The notes beneath the pieces are model-generated. The model saw nothing but the letters and a program-made list of their open reading frames with translations, did no database searches and was not told where the DNA came from. A program made the position numbers and the translations under genes. A stretch of DNA of 64,000 nucleotides from Nocardioides sp. BGMRC 2183. GTDB taxonomy: Bacteria > Actinomycetota > Actinomycetes > Propionibacteriales > Nocardioidaceae. The first letter of the stretch is position 1. Each line of letters starts with the position of its first letter. The stretch spans positions 1 through 64,000 of the forward strand of contig VSSA01000020.1 of assembly GCA_008123405.1 (NCBI GenBank), read 5' to 3'. Shown in pieces: positions 34,213-42,087 of the stretch.

Positions 34213-34485
34213 ATGCCCGGCAGCAAGGACCCCGGCCCGAGCGTGAAGAACCCCGAGCAGTACGAGGAGCTCCGTGACCAGGGCGCCTCGAAGGAGAAGG
34301 CCGCGAGGATCTCCAACGCCTCGGCCGCCGAGGGTGAGGAGACCGTCGGACGCCGCGGCGGCAAGGCCGGCTCCTACGACGACTGGACCGTCGACGAGCT
34401 CCAGGATCGCGCCGCTGAGATCGGCATCGAGGGACGCTCGGACATGAACAAGGACGAGTTGATCGACGCCCTGCGCAACCACTGA
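34213..34485 (+). CDS. DUF7218/Rho_N-like small protein
   Basis: A 90-residue, highly charged protein. The N-terminal part (KNPEQYEELRDQGASKEKAARISNA, in pieces about 12-36) is of the DUF7218 type, and the C-terminus (DDWTVDELQDRAAEIGIEGRSDMNKDELIDALRNH, about 56-90) is a Rho_N/SAP-like helix-extended-loop-helix. Such modules bind nucleic acid. The ATG at 34213 has a near-perfect AAGGAGG site, which suggests strong expression. It stands alone between the Zur-linked gene and DUF4870 genes and may be a stress-related small protein; function is unknown. Confidence 0.85.
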   Translation: MPGSKDPGPSVKNPEQYEELRDQGASKEKAARISNASAAEGEETVGRRGGKAGSYDDWTVDELQDRAAEIGIEGRSDMNKDELIDALRNH

Positions 34486-34507
34486 CCTCGCGGTCGGTCA
34501 ACCGGCG

Positions 34508-34936
34508 TCAGGCGTAGAACGGGAAGGCCGGCGGGCGGAAGGCCCGTCGGTCACCAGCGCGCAGCACGCCCATCACGCACACCACCACGTGCACCACGGC
34601 GACCGCTGCGAGGACGACGATCGCGATGCCGATCGGGAAGAACCCCTCCGCGGCCGCAGTCCCGTCCAGCAGAGTGATCGCCGCGAAGTGGACGACCAGC
34701 AACGGCACACTCACCACCACCATGGTCAGACCCCAGTTGGCTGCGTTGCGACCGTTCTCGGCCGCCGTCCCGCCGTGTCGACGCTGGTAGCGCCCCACCA
34801 TCGCCATCAACAGCCCGACCGCCACCATCGCGATGATCGGGATGCAGAGGAAGACGCCGAGGCCGCAGGCCCAGGAGAGCGCACCCGTCGGCCGCCGTCG
34901 GCGCGACGGTTGGTCGGAGGTCGGATCGGTGGGCAC
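34508..34936 (-). CDS. DUF4870-like membrane protein
   Basis: A 142-residue protein with about three or four hydrophobic helices. It has ALSWACGLGVFLCIPIIAMVAVGLLMAMVG, the conserved AAENGRNAANWGLT motif, and a C-terminal helix (IAIVVLAAVAVVHVVVCVMG) ending in a Phe-rich tail. The motif and topology fit DUF4870. GTG 34936 (VPTDPTSDQ) was chosen because upstream codons overlap the neighbouring paralogue. It is a tandem paralogue of the next gene upstream (34957-35385), with which it is probably co-transcribed. Function is unknown. Confidence 0.8.
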   Translation of the reverse strand: MPTDPTSDQPSRRRRPTGALSWACGLGVFLCIPIIAMVAVGLLMAMVGRYQRRHGGTAAENGRNAANWGLTMVVVSVPLLVVHFAAITLLDGTAAAEGFFPIGIAIVVLAAVAVVHVVVCVMGVLRAGDRRAFRPPAFPFYA

Positions 34937-34956
34937 CCGCGCGACCCTAGACGATC

Positions 34957-35385
34957 TCAGCGTGCCCGGAGGAACGGGATAGCGGGCGCCTTGAACACCT
35001 GCTGCCTGCCGGCGCGGGTCATACCCATGATGGTGAACACGAGGTGGGCTACCGTGACCGCCGCCCACGTGCAGATGATCAGACCGAACGGGAAGAAGCC
35101 CTCGATCTCACCTCCGTCCGCTGTCAGCAGCGCCAGGAGTCCGAAGTGGGTGCCGACCAGGACCACCGTCAGCGTCACGTAGGTCAGCCCCCAGTTGGCG
35201 GCGTTGCGGCCGTTCTCGGCGGCCAGGCCGCCCTGCTTGCTCTGCACGTTGCCCACGATGCCCATCAGCGCGCCGGTGATCAGCGAGCCGACGAACGGCA
35301 GGCAGACGACGAGCACGCCGAAGCCGAGGCCCCAGGAGAGCGCCCCGGTGACCGGCTTGGGTGGTGGCTGCCAGTTCGTCGCCAT
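34957..35385 (-). CDS. DUF4870-like membrane protein (tandem paralogue)
   Basis: A 142-residue membrane protein with the same plan and length as its downstream neighbour: ALSWGLGFGVLVVCLPFVG, then AAENGRNAANWGLTYV, a central helix, and IICTWAAVTVAHLVFTIMGM. The shared 12-residue AAENGRNAANWG block shows that the two arose by duplication. They have diverged elsewhere, so the duplication is old. ATG 35385 starts MATNWQPPPKP, a short cytosolic Pro-rich leader. No function is known for the family. Confidence 0.85.
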   Translation of the reverse strand: MATNWQPPPKPVTGALSWGLGFGVLVVCLPFVGSLITGALMGIVGNVQSKQGGLAAENGRNAANWGLTYVTLTVVLVGTHFGLLALLTADGGEIEGFFPFGLIICTWAAVTVAHLVFTIMGMTRAGRQQVFKAPAIPFLRAR

Positions 35386-35395
35386 GTGCGCATTC

Positions 35396-36190
35396 TTACC
35401 GCCGGGCGCGCGGGTTATGCGCGGCCACGTCCTCGCAGAGCAGCTGCGGCCACCGGGCGACGTCGGCCGGCGTATGCGCCACCTCCAGCCGGGCCTGGGG
35501 CAGCACCGCGACCAGCGCCTGCGCCGTGGAGACCGGATGCGCTGGGTCCTCGCTCCACGCCAGCACCGTCACCGGTACGTCGATGCCGGCGACGTCGGCG
35601 CCCGCCGGGAGGTCGGTCAGCGCAGCCCCGCGCAACAGCGACGGCAGCAGCCGCTCGGTGACATCGGGCACCGTCTCCGGCGCGTCCACCGTCGCCGGCG
35701 GTCGCGGCACCGCGCGGCCGGCCTCGACGAACGCCGCCATCCCGTCGGACTCGACCACCTGAGCGGCCCGCTCGTAGTCGGCTGCCTTCGCGGCCCGGGT
35801 CTCCCAGGCGGTCGGCGGCACCAGCAGGGTCAGACCGCGGAACCGGCCGGGGTCCCGGACGGCTGCGTGCAGCAGGGTGCCGGTGCCCATCGACGGCCCC
35901 ACCCCGTGCACCTGCTCGTCGGGGAACCAGTGGTCGAGCAGGCGCAGCAGGTCGTCGGCGAGGACCGACCACCGGTAGTCCGCGGGGACCTCACGCCCGG
36001 TGGAGCGGCCGTGCCCGCGGGCGTCGTACCGGAGGAGTCGGGTGCCGCTGAGCCCCCGACCGAGGTCGAGGTCGAGCAGGCGGTCGCGATAGCGGCTGGA
36101 GGTGAGGCCGTGGAGCTGGACGACGGGACAACCGCCTTCGTCGCTCAGCTCCACGTCGAGCTCGGCCCCGGGAACGGAGAAGGTCGGCAC
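35396..36190 (-). CDS. Alpha/beta hydrolase
   Basis: A 264-residue alpha/beta hydrolase. VVQLHGLTSSRYRDRLL is the oxyanion-hole strand and loop (about 23-39), LLRYDARGHGRST is the conserved second strand, GVGPSMGTGTLLHAA holds the nucleophile Ser (GxSxG as GPSMG), and a late Asp (WSEDPAHPV) and His (VAHTP) complete the triad. The GTG start at 36190 has an AGGAG site. It is divergent from the condensation/GNAT fusion with only 43 bases between, so they may share regulation. Substrate is unknown; the family includes esterases and lactonases. Confidence 0.85.
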   Translation of the reverse strand: MPTFSVPGAELDVELSDEGGCPVVQLHGLTSSRYRDRLLDLDLGRGLSGTRLLRYDARGHGRSTGREVPADYRWSVLADDLLRLLDHWFPDEQVHGVGPSMGTGTLLHAAVRDPGRFRGLTLLVPPTAWETRAAKAADYERAAQVVESDGMAAFVEAGRAVPRPPATVDAPETVPDVTERLLPSLLRGAALTDLPAGADVAGIDVPVTVLAWSEDPAHPVSTAQALVAVLPQARLEVAHTPADVARWPQLLCEDVAAHNPRARR

Positions 36191-36233
36191 GTCGGCTCCT
36201 GGGGAGAAATGCGAGTGGCTCTAGGCTAGCGAC

Positions 36234-38036
36234 ATGCGGCTGACCAACGTCGCGCACCTGCGACTTCCGTTCGGCCGACTGCTCGGTTACGACGTCTCCA
36301 CCGGCGCCCTGGGGCGGCCGCTGCCGGTCTCGTTCGACCAACGTCGTCACGTCGGCGCCGGGGACCGCGCGGGATCGTGGATGGCACTCTCGTTCCGGCT
36401 CTCCGACCCGGTCGACCCCGACGACCTGGCGGCCGCCTGGCTGGCGGTGGTGGCGCGCCACGGCGCCCTGCGCACCGTCTTCACCCCGTCGCCCGATCCT
36501 GGCGGGTCACCCGCGCTGCACGAGGTCGAGGTGGGGCCTGGTGGGTGGACCGAACACCCGATCGCGCCCGGGCAGGCGGTCAACGAAGCACTGCGCGACG
36601 TACTCGACGCCACCTGTCGCCCCTACGCCGACATCGACCACCGGCCCTCGCACCGGCTCTGCGTGCTCCAGACCGCTGACGGGCCGACCGTCGTGGTGGC
36701 CGCCGACCACGCGCACGTGGACCTGTGGTCGATGCTGGTGGTGGCCCGGGACCTGTTGGGTGCGCTGGCCCAGGTCCGGACCGGCGCGAGGCCGGAACTC
36801 ACCCCCGTGCCGGCCTTCGCCGAGCACACCCGCTCCTTGGAGCAGCGCCAACGAGCCCCCGAGGACGTACGACGCCGCTGGGCCGAGGTGCTGGCGGCCT
36901 CCGACGAGGTGATGCCGCGCTTCCCGCTGCCGCTCGGCGCGGTCGGCGCGCCGCAGCGCGAACGGGTCGAGGTCCGCGACGTGCTCGACGTGGACGACAG
37001 CGCCGCGTTCTCCGCCGAGGCTCGCGAGCAGGGGGTCTCCACGCTGGCGCTGGTCATCGCCGCGATGACCGCTGTCACCCGGGAGCAGGCCGGTGCGCCG
37101 CTGCGTGCGGTCTTCCCGGTGCACAGCCGCTACGACGCGACCTGGCACGACTCCGTGGGATGGTTCATCACCAACGCTGTGCTGGAGTCGAGTGACCCGG
37201 ACCCTCGGGCCAGCGCTGCCGCGGTCAAGGAGGCGATCCGGCTCGGCTCCTGGCCGCTGGAGGACGTGCTCGCTCCGTGGGGTGGGATGCCGGAGGCGCC
37301 CGGCATGTTCGCGATCTCCTGGCTGGACCTGCGCCGCCTGCCGGTGCGGGTGGACGCCACGGGCCTGGAGGCGCAATACGTCGGCGCCACCGTCCTCACC
37401 GACGGCGTGATGCTGTGGTTCGTGCTCGACGAGTCCGGTCTGCACCTGCGCTGCCGCTACCCCGACACCGTGGAGGCACGGGCCTCGGTGGGCGGTTGGC
37501 TGGACGCATTGGTCGCGCGGCTACGCGCCGAGGCCCGGGCGTCGGTCGGCGGGCGACTGCGACTCCCCGGGCCTGAGGGCGAGCGGGTCTACCGGGTGCA
37601 ACGGGCCCGGCGCGGCGACGTACCGGCGTTGGTGGGTCTGCTCGGCGACGACGAGATCGGACGGACCCGGGAGTCCGCGGAGCTGGTGCGCTACGAGGCG
37701 GCCTTCGACGCGGTGGCCCGCGACGACGCCCACTATCTGGCGGCGGTGCGGGACGAGGCCGACCGGATCGTCGGGACCATGCAGCTGACCATCCTCCCGG
37801 GGCTCTCCCGCGGCGGCACCACCCGACTGCAGATCGAGGGCGTCAGGGTCGCCGCGTCCGAGCGCGGGACTGGCCTGGGCAGCGCGATGATCGGGTGGGC
37901 ACACGACCACGGCCGCGCCCGCGGTGCCACCCTCGCCCAGCTGACCTCCGACCACGCACGCGAACGGGCCATCGCCTTCTACACCCGCCTCGGGTACGTC
38001 GACAGCCACGCCGGCCTCAAGCGCCCCCTCCCCTGA
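36234..38036 (+). CDS. Condensation-like acyltransferase fused to GNAT acetyltransferase
   Basis: A 600-residue two-domain protein. Residues about 1-435 resemble a condensation/PapA-type CoA-dependent acyltransferase, with the catalytic HxxxD as His159-x3-Asp163 (DHAHVDLWS, where the first His and final Gly of the canonical HHxxxDG are replaced) and a later VGWFITNAVLE that parallels the structural motif of this fold. Residues about 450-600 form a GNAT domain, with VRVAASERGTGLGSAMIGWA as the acetyl-CoA loop and AIAFYTRLGYVDS near the end. It may transfer two acyl groups to one product or couple acylation to acetylation. No carrier or adenylation gene is adjacent. Function is unknown. Confidence 0.72.
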   Translation: MRLTNVAHLRLPFGRLLGYDVSTGALGRPLPVSFDQRRHVGAGDRAGSWMALSFRLSDPVDPDDLAAAWLAVVARHGALRTVFTPSPDPGGSPALHEVEVGPGGWTEHPIAPGQAVNEALRDVLDATCRPYADIDHRPSHRLCVLQTADGPTVVVAADHAHVDLWSMLVVARDLLGALAQVRTGARPELTPVPAFAEHTRSLEQRQRAPEDVRRRWAEVLAASDEVMPRFPLPLGAVGAPQRERVEVRDVLDVDDSAAFSAEAREQGVSTLALVIAAMTAVTREQAGAPLRAVFPVHSRYDATWHDSVGWFITNAVLESSDPDPRASAAAVKEAIRLGSWPLEDVLAPWGGMPEAPGMFAISWLDLRRLPVRVDATGLEAQYVGATVLTDGVMLWFVLDESGLHLRCRYPDTVEARASVGGWLDALVARLRAEARASVGGRLRLPGPEGERVYRVQRARRGDVPALVGLLGDDEIGRTRESAELVRYEAAFDAVARDDAHYLAAVRDEADRIVGTMQLTILPGLSRGGTTRLQIEGVRVAASERGTGLGSAMIGWAHDHGRARGATLAQLTSDHARERAIAFYTRLGYVDSHAGLKRPLP

Positions 38037-38059
38037 CGCCGACCCGGCTCAAATGCACG

Positions 38060-38527
38060 TCACGGACGGGGCCAAGGCCTGCCGTCACGGGCCTCGATCG
38101 CGGCGTTGAACCGGGCCAGCATCGCGGCCAGCGCCGTGACGTCCTCATCGCTCCAGCCCTCGAGCACCCGGCCGAGCCCCTCCTGGCGCCGGCGGCGATC
38201 GGCGCGCAGACGTGACCGGCCGTCGGCGGTCATCTCGAACTTGCGGGCCACACCGCCGTCGGGATCGGGGATCCGGCGTACCAGGCCCTGGCGCAGCATC
38301 CGCGCGGTCTGTCGATTCAGGGTCGAGGCGTCCAGCCCGAACGCCTCGCTGAGCTCACCGATCGACATCGCTCCCTGCAGATCGATCCGGGTGAGCAGCG
38401 TGTAGGCGCTGCGCTCCAGCTCGAGGCCGAACCCCTCGGAGTGCGCCGAGGGCGTGACGTGCCGACCGAGCACGGTGCCCTCGAACTCGATCCCGTCCAC
38501 CCGCCGACGGCGTTCGTCGCCGCTCAT
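38060..38527 (-). CDS. MarR family transcriptional regulator
   Basis: A 155-residue MarR regulator. The winged helix spans about residues 38-105, with SIGELSEAFGLDASTLNRQTARMLRQGLVRR and the wing PDPDGGVARKFEMTADG. It is divergent from the DHA2-type MFS transporter. A 33-bp dyad between them overlaps the transporter promoter, so the classic arrangement of repressor plus efflux pump is very likely. The start is ATG 38527. The inducing ligand is not apparent. Confidence 0.92.
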   Translation of the reverse strand: MSGDERRRRVDGIEFEGTVLGRHVTPSAHSEGFGLELERSAYTLLTRIDLQGAMSIGELSEAFGLDASTLNRQTARMLRQGLVRRIPDPDGGVARKFEMTADGRSRLRADRRRRQEGLGRVLEGWSDEDVTALAAMLARFNAAIEARDGRPWPRP

Positions 38528-38575
38528 CGGGTCGTCCCGGTGCTCTCCACGCGGCGGAGCGTACCAATCGGCGTT

Positions 38576-38608
38576 TGTGCACGCTACACGTGATGTGTAT
38601 GGTGCACA
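38576..38608. promoter_or_regulatory. 33-bp MarR operator over leaderless promoter
   Basis: Nested dyads TGTGCAC/GTGCACA (outer) and TACAC/GTGTA (inner) share one centre at 38590-38594. They overlap a promoter with -35 TTGTGC (38575-38580), 17-bp spacer and -10 TATGGT (38598-38603). The GTG start at 38612 is 9 bases past the -10, so the transcript is probably leaderless. Confidence 0.75.
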
Positions 38609-38611
38609 TCC

Positions 38612-40093
38612 GTGACTCAGACGCTCTCCCCGCCGCCCTCGTCGGCTCCCGCTCCCGAGGCCGCCAAGTCCCGCCGGATCGTCATCGTCCTGGCGTTCGC
38701 CGGTATCACCGCCGCGGTCATGCAGACCCTCGTGGTGCCCCTGCTCGGCGACCTGCCGACGCTGCTGGACACCAGTGCGTCGAACGCGTCCTGGGTGGTG
38801 ACCGCCACCCTGCTCGCCGGGGCCGTGGCGACCCCGGTCAGCGGGCGGCTAGGCGACCTCTACGGCAAGCGCCGGATCATGCTGATCTGTGCGAGCGTCC
38901 TGATCGTCGGCTCGGTGCTCTGCGCGACTGCCGGAGGCGTGGTGATGATGGTGGCCGGCCGCGCCCTGCAGGGCGTCGGTATGGGACTGATCCCGCTCGG
39001 CATCAGCGCGATGCGCGACCTGATTCCCGCCGAGAAGCTGGGCACCTCGATCGCCCTGATGAGCGCCTCCATGGGGGTCGGCGGGGCGCTGGGACTGCCG
39101 CTCGCCGCGACGGTGGCCGAGCACACCGACTGGCAGGTGCTCTTCTGGGGCTCCACCGGTCTCGCCGTCGTGGTCGCTGCCCTGATCTTCTTCCTGATCC
39201 CGGCGACCCCGGTGTCCGCGCAAGGCCGCTTCGACCCGATCGGCGCTATCGGTCTCGGGATCGGTCTGATCTGCCTGCTGCTCGGCGTCTCGAAGGGTGC
39301 CGACTGGGGCTGGGACAGCGGCCGCACCCTGGGCTGCCTGGTCGCCTCCATGGTCGTACTGCTGGCCTGGGGCGCTTTCGAGTTGCGCACCGCGGACCCA
39401 CTGGTCGACCTGCGGGTCACCTCCCGCCCCGTCGTGCTGCTGACCAACCTCGCCTCGCTGGTGATCGGCTTCGCGATGTACTCCCAATCGCTGATCATTC
39501 CGCAACTGCTGCAACTGCCTTCCGCCACCGGCTACGGGCTCGGCCAGTCGATGGTCGAGATGGGTCTGTGGATGCTCCCCGGAGGCTTCGTGATGATGCT
39601 GGTCTCGCCGATCGGTGCCCGGATCTCCCACCTCCGCGGACCGCGGATCACGCTTGCCCTCGGCGCCCTCGTGATGGCGCTCGGGTACGGCGCCGCGCTG
39701 GCCGGGATGGGCTCCACCTGGGGCCTCATGGGGTCGGTCTGCGTGATCACCGCCGGCGTCGGCCTGGCCTACGGCGCGATGCCGGCGCTGATCATGGGCT
39801 CGGTGCCGCTCTCGGAGACCGCCTCGGCCAACAGCTTCAACACGCTCATGCGGTCGGTCGGCACGACGGTGTCCGCAGCGGTCGTCGGCGTGGTGCTCTC
39901 CCAGATGACCACCGACTTCGGCGGCTTCCCGCTCCCCTCCGAGAACGGATTCCGGACCGGTCTGGCCATCGGCGCCGCGATGGCGTTGGTCGCCGCCGTC
40001 GTCGCGCTGACCATCCCTGCGCGGGCGAGCCGGGCTGCGGAGGAGAGCATCGAGCACGAGGTGGCTAGCCCACCCGGCGCAAACGCACACTGA
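38612..40093 (+). CDS. MFS efflux transporter, DHA2 (14-TM) family
   Basis: A 493-residue drug:proton antiporter-type MFS protein with about 14 hydrophobic helices. Motif A appears as GRLGDLYGKRRIML after helix 2, and motif C-like Gly-rich helices follow (MSASMGVGGALGLPLAATVAEH). The C-terminal half has MGLWMLPGGFVMMLVSPIGARIS. It probably exports a toxic or signalling compound sensed by the adjacent MarR protein. The GTG start lies almost at the predicted transcription start. Substrate is unknown. Confidence 0.9.
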   Translation: MTQTLSPPPSSAPAPEAAKSRRIVIVLAFAGITAAVMQTLVVPLLGDLPTLLDTSASNASWVVTATLLAGAVATPVSGRLGDLYGKRRIMLICASVLIVGSVLCATAGGVVMMVAGRALQGVGMGLIPLGISAMRDLIPAEKLGTSIALMSASMGVGGALGLPLAATVAEHTDWQVLFWGSTGLAVVVAALIFFLIPATPVSAQGRFDPIGAIGLGIGLICLLLGVSKGADWGWDSGRTLGCLVASMVVLLAWGAFELRTADPLVDLRVTSRPVVLLTNLASLVIGFAMYSQSLIIPQLLQLPSATGYGLGQSMVEMGLWMLPGGFVMMLVSPIGARISHLRGPRITLALGALVMALGYGAALAGMGSTWGLMGSVCVITAGVGLAYGAMPALIMGSVPLSETASANSFNTLMRSVGTTVSAAVVGVVLSQMTTDFGGFPLPSENGFRTGLAIGAAMALVAAVVALTIPARASRAAEESIEHEVASPPGANAH

Positions 40094-40105
40094 AACGTCG
40101 CCGAC

Positions 40106-40169
40106 GCGATCTCGACAGACGTTTGAGCCGGGTCAGCGCGATCTCGACAGTCGTTTGAGCCGGGTCAGC
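40106..40169. repeat. Tandem 32-bp direct repeat
   Basis: Units 40106-40137 and 40138-40169 are identical except for one base (A/T in CAGAC versus CAGTC). The second copy includes the stop codon of the minus-strand thioesterase gene. The tract lies between the convergent MFS and thioesterase genes. It is either an intergenic repeat family member or a terminator-associated duplication. Confidence 0.75.
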
Positions 40170-40941
40170 GTCGGGCCAACGGTCGCACGGTCAACGACTG
40201 CGCCACCGTGCCGACGGGCCCCTGCAGGTCGTGCACCACGCTGCTGGTCAGCCCGTGCCCACCAGGTCCGAACGACACGGTGGTGTCGAACCCGACCCAC
40301 CCCGGCTCGGGCTGCCGGAACAGGTGCGCGGTGAGGTCGACGTTCGGGAAGAGCACCTGGCGTGGGTCGGCGCGCACCGTCATCCCGTTGGCGATGTCGG
40401 CGAGGCCGAGCATCGCCGCCGTAGAGCTGGCGGCCTCATCGACCAACGGCACATCGGTACGCACCCAGAACCGGGCCCGCCCGGGACGAACCTCGCGACG
40501 ACGGACCTCTGCCGAGGCGATGAAGCCGCCGGGCCACACCTGCGCCGCCGGCCAGGCCGGGAACTCGTCGGGATCCGGCAGGGCAGGCAGGTCGGTCCCG
40601 GCGAGATCGGCGGTGTCGCCGGCCGCCACCAGCCACGCCCGCGCCAGCACCACGTCCCGGCCACCGTGCCGGAGCGCGGCCTCGACCAGCTCGACGGTGC
40701 GGCCCGGTCGGAGCACCCGGACCTGCGTCGTACAGGGCTCGACGGGGACGGTGCCGAGGATGTCGTAGGAGATCCGGGAGAGCGGCAGCCGGTGCGGCCG
40801 GCGCGCGGCGTGGTCGAGCTCGATCAGGTGGGCCAGCAGACCGAGCGCCGGGGCGATGTGCTGCTCGGCGGTGTTCCAGGCGCCGCCGACGTGCTCGGTC
40901 GGAGCCCAGGTCTGCTCGTCGATTCGCTCGAAGTACGCCAC
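40165..40941 (-). CDS. Acyl-CoA thioesterase family protein (double hotdog)
   Basis: A 258-residue protein with two hotdog modules of the TesB/thioesterase-like family. It starts AYFERIDEQTWAPTEHVGGAWN, has PLSRISYDILGTVPVEP in module 1, and LFPNVDLTAHLFRQPEPGWVGFDTTVSFGPGGHGLTSS in module 2, with the Asp and Gln/Ser type residues typical of acyl-CoA thioesterase II relatives. GTG 40941 was chosen because GGAGG lies about 10 bases upstream and the family usually starts with xAYFxR. It is not near any fatty-acid cluster here. Acyl-chain preference is unknown. Confidence 0.82.
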   Translation of the reverse strand: MAYFERIDEQTWAPTEHVGGAWNTAEQHIAPALGLLAHLIELDHAARRPHRLPLSRISYDILGTVPVEPCTTQVRVLRPGRTVELVEAALRHGGRDVVLARAWLVAAGDTADLAGTDLPALPDPDEFPAWPAAQVWPGGFIASAEVRRREVRPGRARFWVRTDVPLVDEAASSTAAMLGLADIANGMTVRADPRQVLFPNVDLTAHLFRQPEPGWVGFDTTVSFGPGGHGLTSSVVHDLQGPVGTVAQSLTVRPLARR

Positions 40942-40978
40942 CCCTCGATCCTCCCAGCGAGGCGTCGAGCGCGGGACG

Positions 40979-41485
40979 TCACCCTGCGCTGGCGGCGGCA
41001 CTCCGGTTGGCCTTCACGACGATCCGGTTCAGCGCCACGATGCTGATCACCTGGGCCAGGTCGAGCGATGCGTCGGCGCAGCGGACCTGCCAGGCATCGG
41101 GCCAGAACGACCAGGAGGACGAGGTCGGCTCGGAGAAGAGGGCCGGGCCGTCCGGCCCGATCAGGCTCCAGTCCCGGCCCCACCACTGGCCGTGGAGATC
41201 GAAGACCCGGCCGTCGGCGAGCGTCACCGTCTTCCGGACACCGGTGAAGGAAGGCTTGAGCGTGACGATCAGGCGTCCGCCAGGGTCGAAGGCCTGCCAC
41301 CGTTGCGAGAAGAGGTGGGGTCGCCGGCCTTCGCAGAGCGGCGAGCCATCGCCGGTCGTCGCGGAGAACGACGTACCGGTCCAGGCGACGACGATCCGGG
41401 CGACGACCGTGCCCGATGGCTCGGCGACGGGATAGGCACCGTCGACCTTGCGGTCGGCGAACAACAGGACGTCGGGTGCGATCAC
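40979..41485 (-). CDS. LURP-one-like hypothetical protein
   Basis: A 168-residue protein starting at GTG 41485 (VIAPDVLLFADRK), chosen because GGAGG lies 8 bases upstream; longer frames lack a good site. It looks all-beta, with repeated strands (FDPGGRLIVTLKPSFTGVRKTVTLADGRVFDL; GRDWSLIGPDGPALFSEP) and a C-terminal helix (SLDLAQVISIVALNRIVV). The pattern, with the terminal hydrophobic helix, resembles the tubby-like LURP-one-related (YxjI-type) fold. No catalytic residues are expected. Function is unknown. Confidence 0.6.
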   Translation of the reverse strand: MIAPDVLLFADRKVDGAYPVAEPSGTVVARIVVAWTGTSFSATTGDGSPLCEGRRPHLFSQRWQAFDPGGRLIVTLKPSFTGVRKTVTLADGRVFDLHGQWWGRDWSLIGPDGPALFSEPTSSSWSFWPDAWQVRCADASLDLAQVISIVALNRIVVKANRSAAASAG

Positions 41486-41584
41486 GGTCTCCTCCTCGAT
41501 GGCCACGAGAAGGAGCCTGCCCGAAACCGTCATCGACAAGTCGCGCCGGCCCCACGGCGCGGCGGCTGGTACTGGCTGACCCGC

Positions 41585-41977
41585 TCAGCGCATCCGGATC
41601 GTGCGGGCCTTCTTCGGGCCACCGACCTTCTTCACCACGACCTTGAAGGTGTCCTTGCCGGCGGTATTCGGACGCTTGCGGTCGATGTCGACGTCGCCGT
41701 CGGAGTCGGCGCGGTGCACCCGGTTGTGGAACCGCTTGCCGTCGTGGCGCAGCACGACCCGCCACTTGCTGCCCGGCTTGGCGTCGTCGATGTCCACGTC
41801 GACCTCGAACCGACCATCGTCCTTCTCCACCGAGAAGTCGACCTTCGCACCGGCGACCCGGAAGTCGCGCTCCTTGCTCGCGTCGGCGTGGGCCGAGGTC
41901 GCGGTCAGGAGGGCCAGGGGCGTCGCGAGCAGCGCTCCGGCAGCGGCGGTGGCAGTGGTACGTCGCAGGGTCGTCAT
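41585..41977 (-). CDS. Secreted hypothetical protein
   Basis: A 130-residue protein with a clear Sec signal peptide: MTTLRR, then a hydrophobic Ala/Leu core, and a likely cleavage after TSAHA (about residue 31). The mature part is about 99 residues, highly charged and rich in Lys, Asp and Arg (FEVDVDIDDAKPGSKWRVVLRH; DGDVDIDRKRPN). It looks like a single beta-sandwich or calcium-binding-like domain, but no family was recognised. ATG 41977 was chosen over ATG 42004. A perfect 6-bp dyad (42004-42017) lies 27-40 bases upstream. Function is unknown. Confidence 0.75.
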   Translation of the reverse strand: MTTLRRTTATAAAGALLATPLALLTATSAHADASKERDFRVAGAKVDFSVEKDDGRFEVDVDIDDAKPGSKWRVVLRHDGKRFHNRVHRADSDGDVDIDRKRPNTAGKDTFKVVVKKVGGPKKARTIRMR

Positions 41978-42003
41978 GTCGTTTCTCGCTTCTCTCGGAA
42001 TCA

Positions 42004-42017
42004 CTGACGGGCGTCAG
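42004..42017. promoter_or_regulatory. Dyad CTGACG-GG-CGTCAG
   Basis: A perfect 6-2-6 inverted repeat lies upstream of the secreted protein gene. It could be a regulator site in its promoter; no regulator is known. Confidence 0.3.
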
Positions 42018-42087
42018 CCTGCCGCGTCGGGATGAGGCCCCCGTGAAGCGATCATGAGCGTCTTCTCATCCACGCCACGCTTCGTCC

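Noticed and set aside
40106-40169. CRISPR-like repeat
   Set aside because: There are only two directly abutting units with no spacer, and no cas genes.
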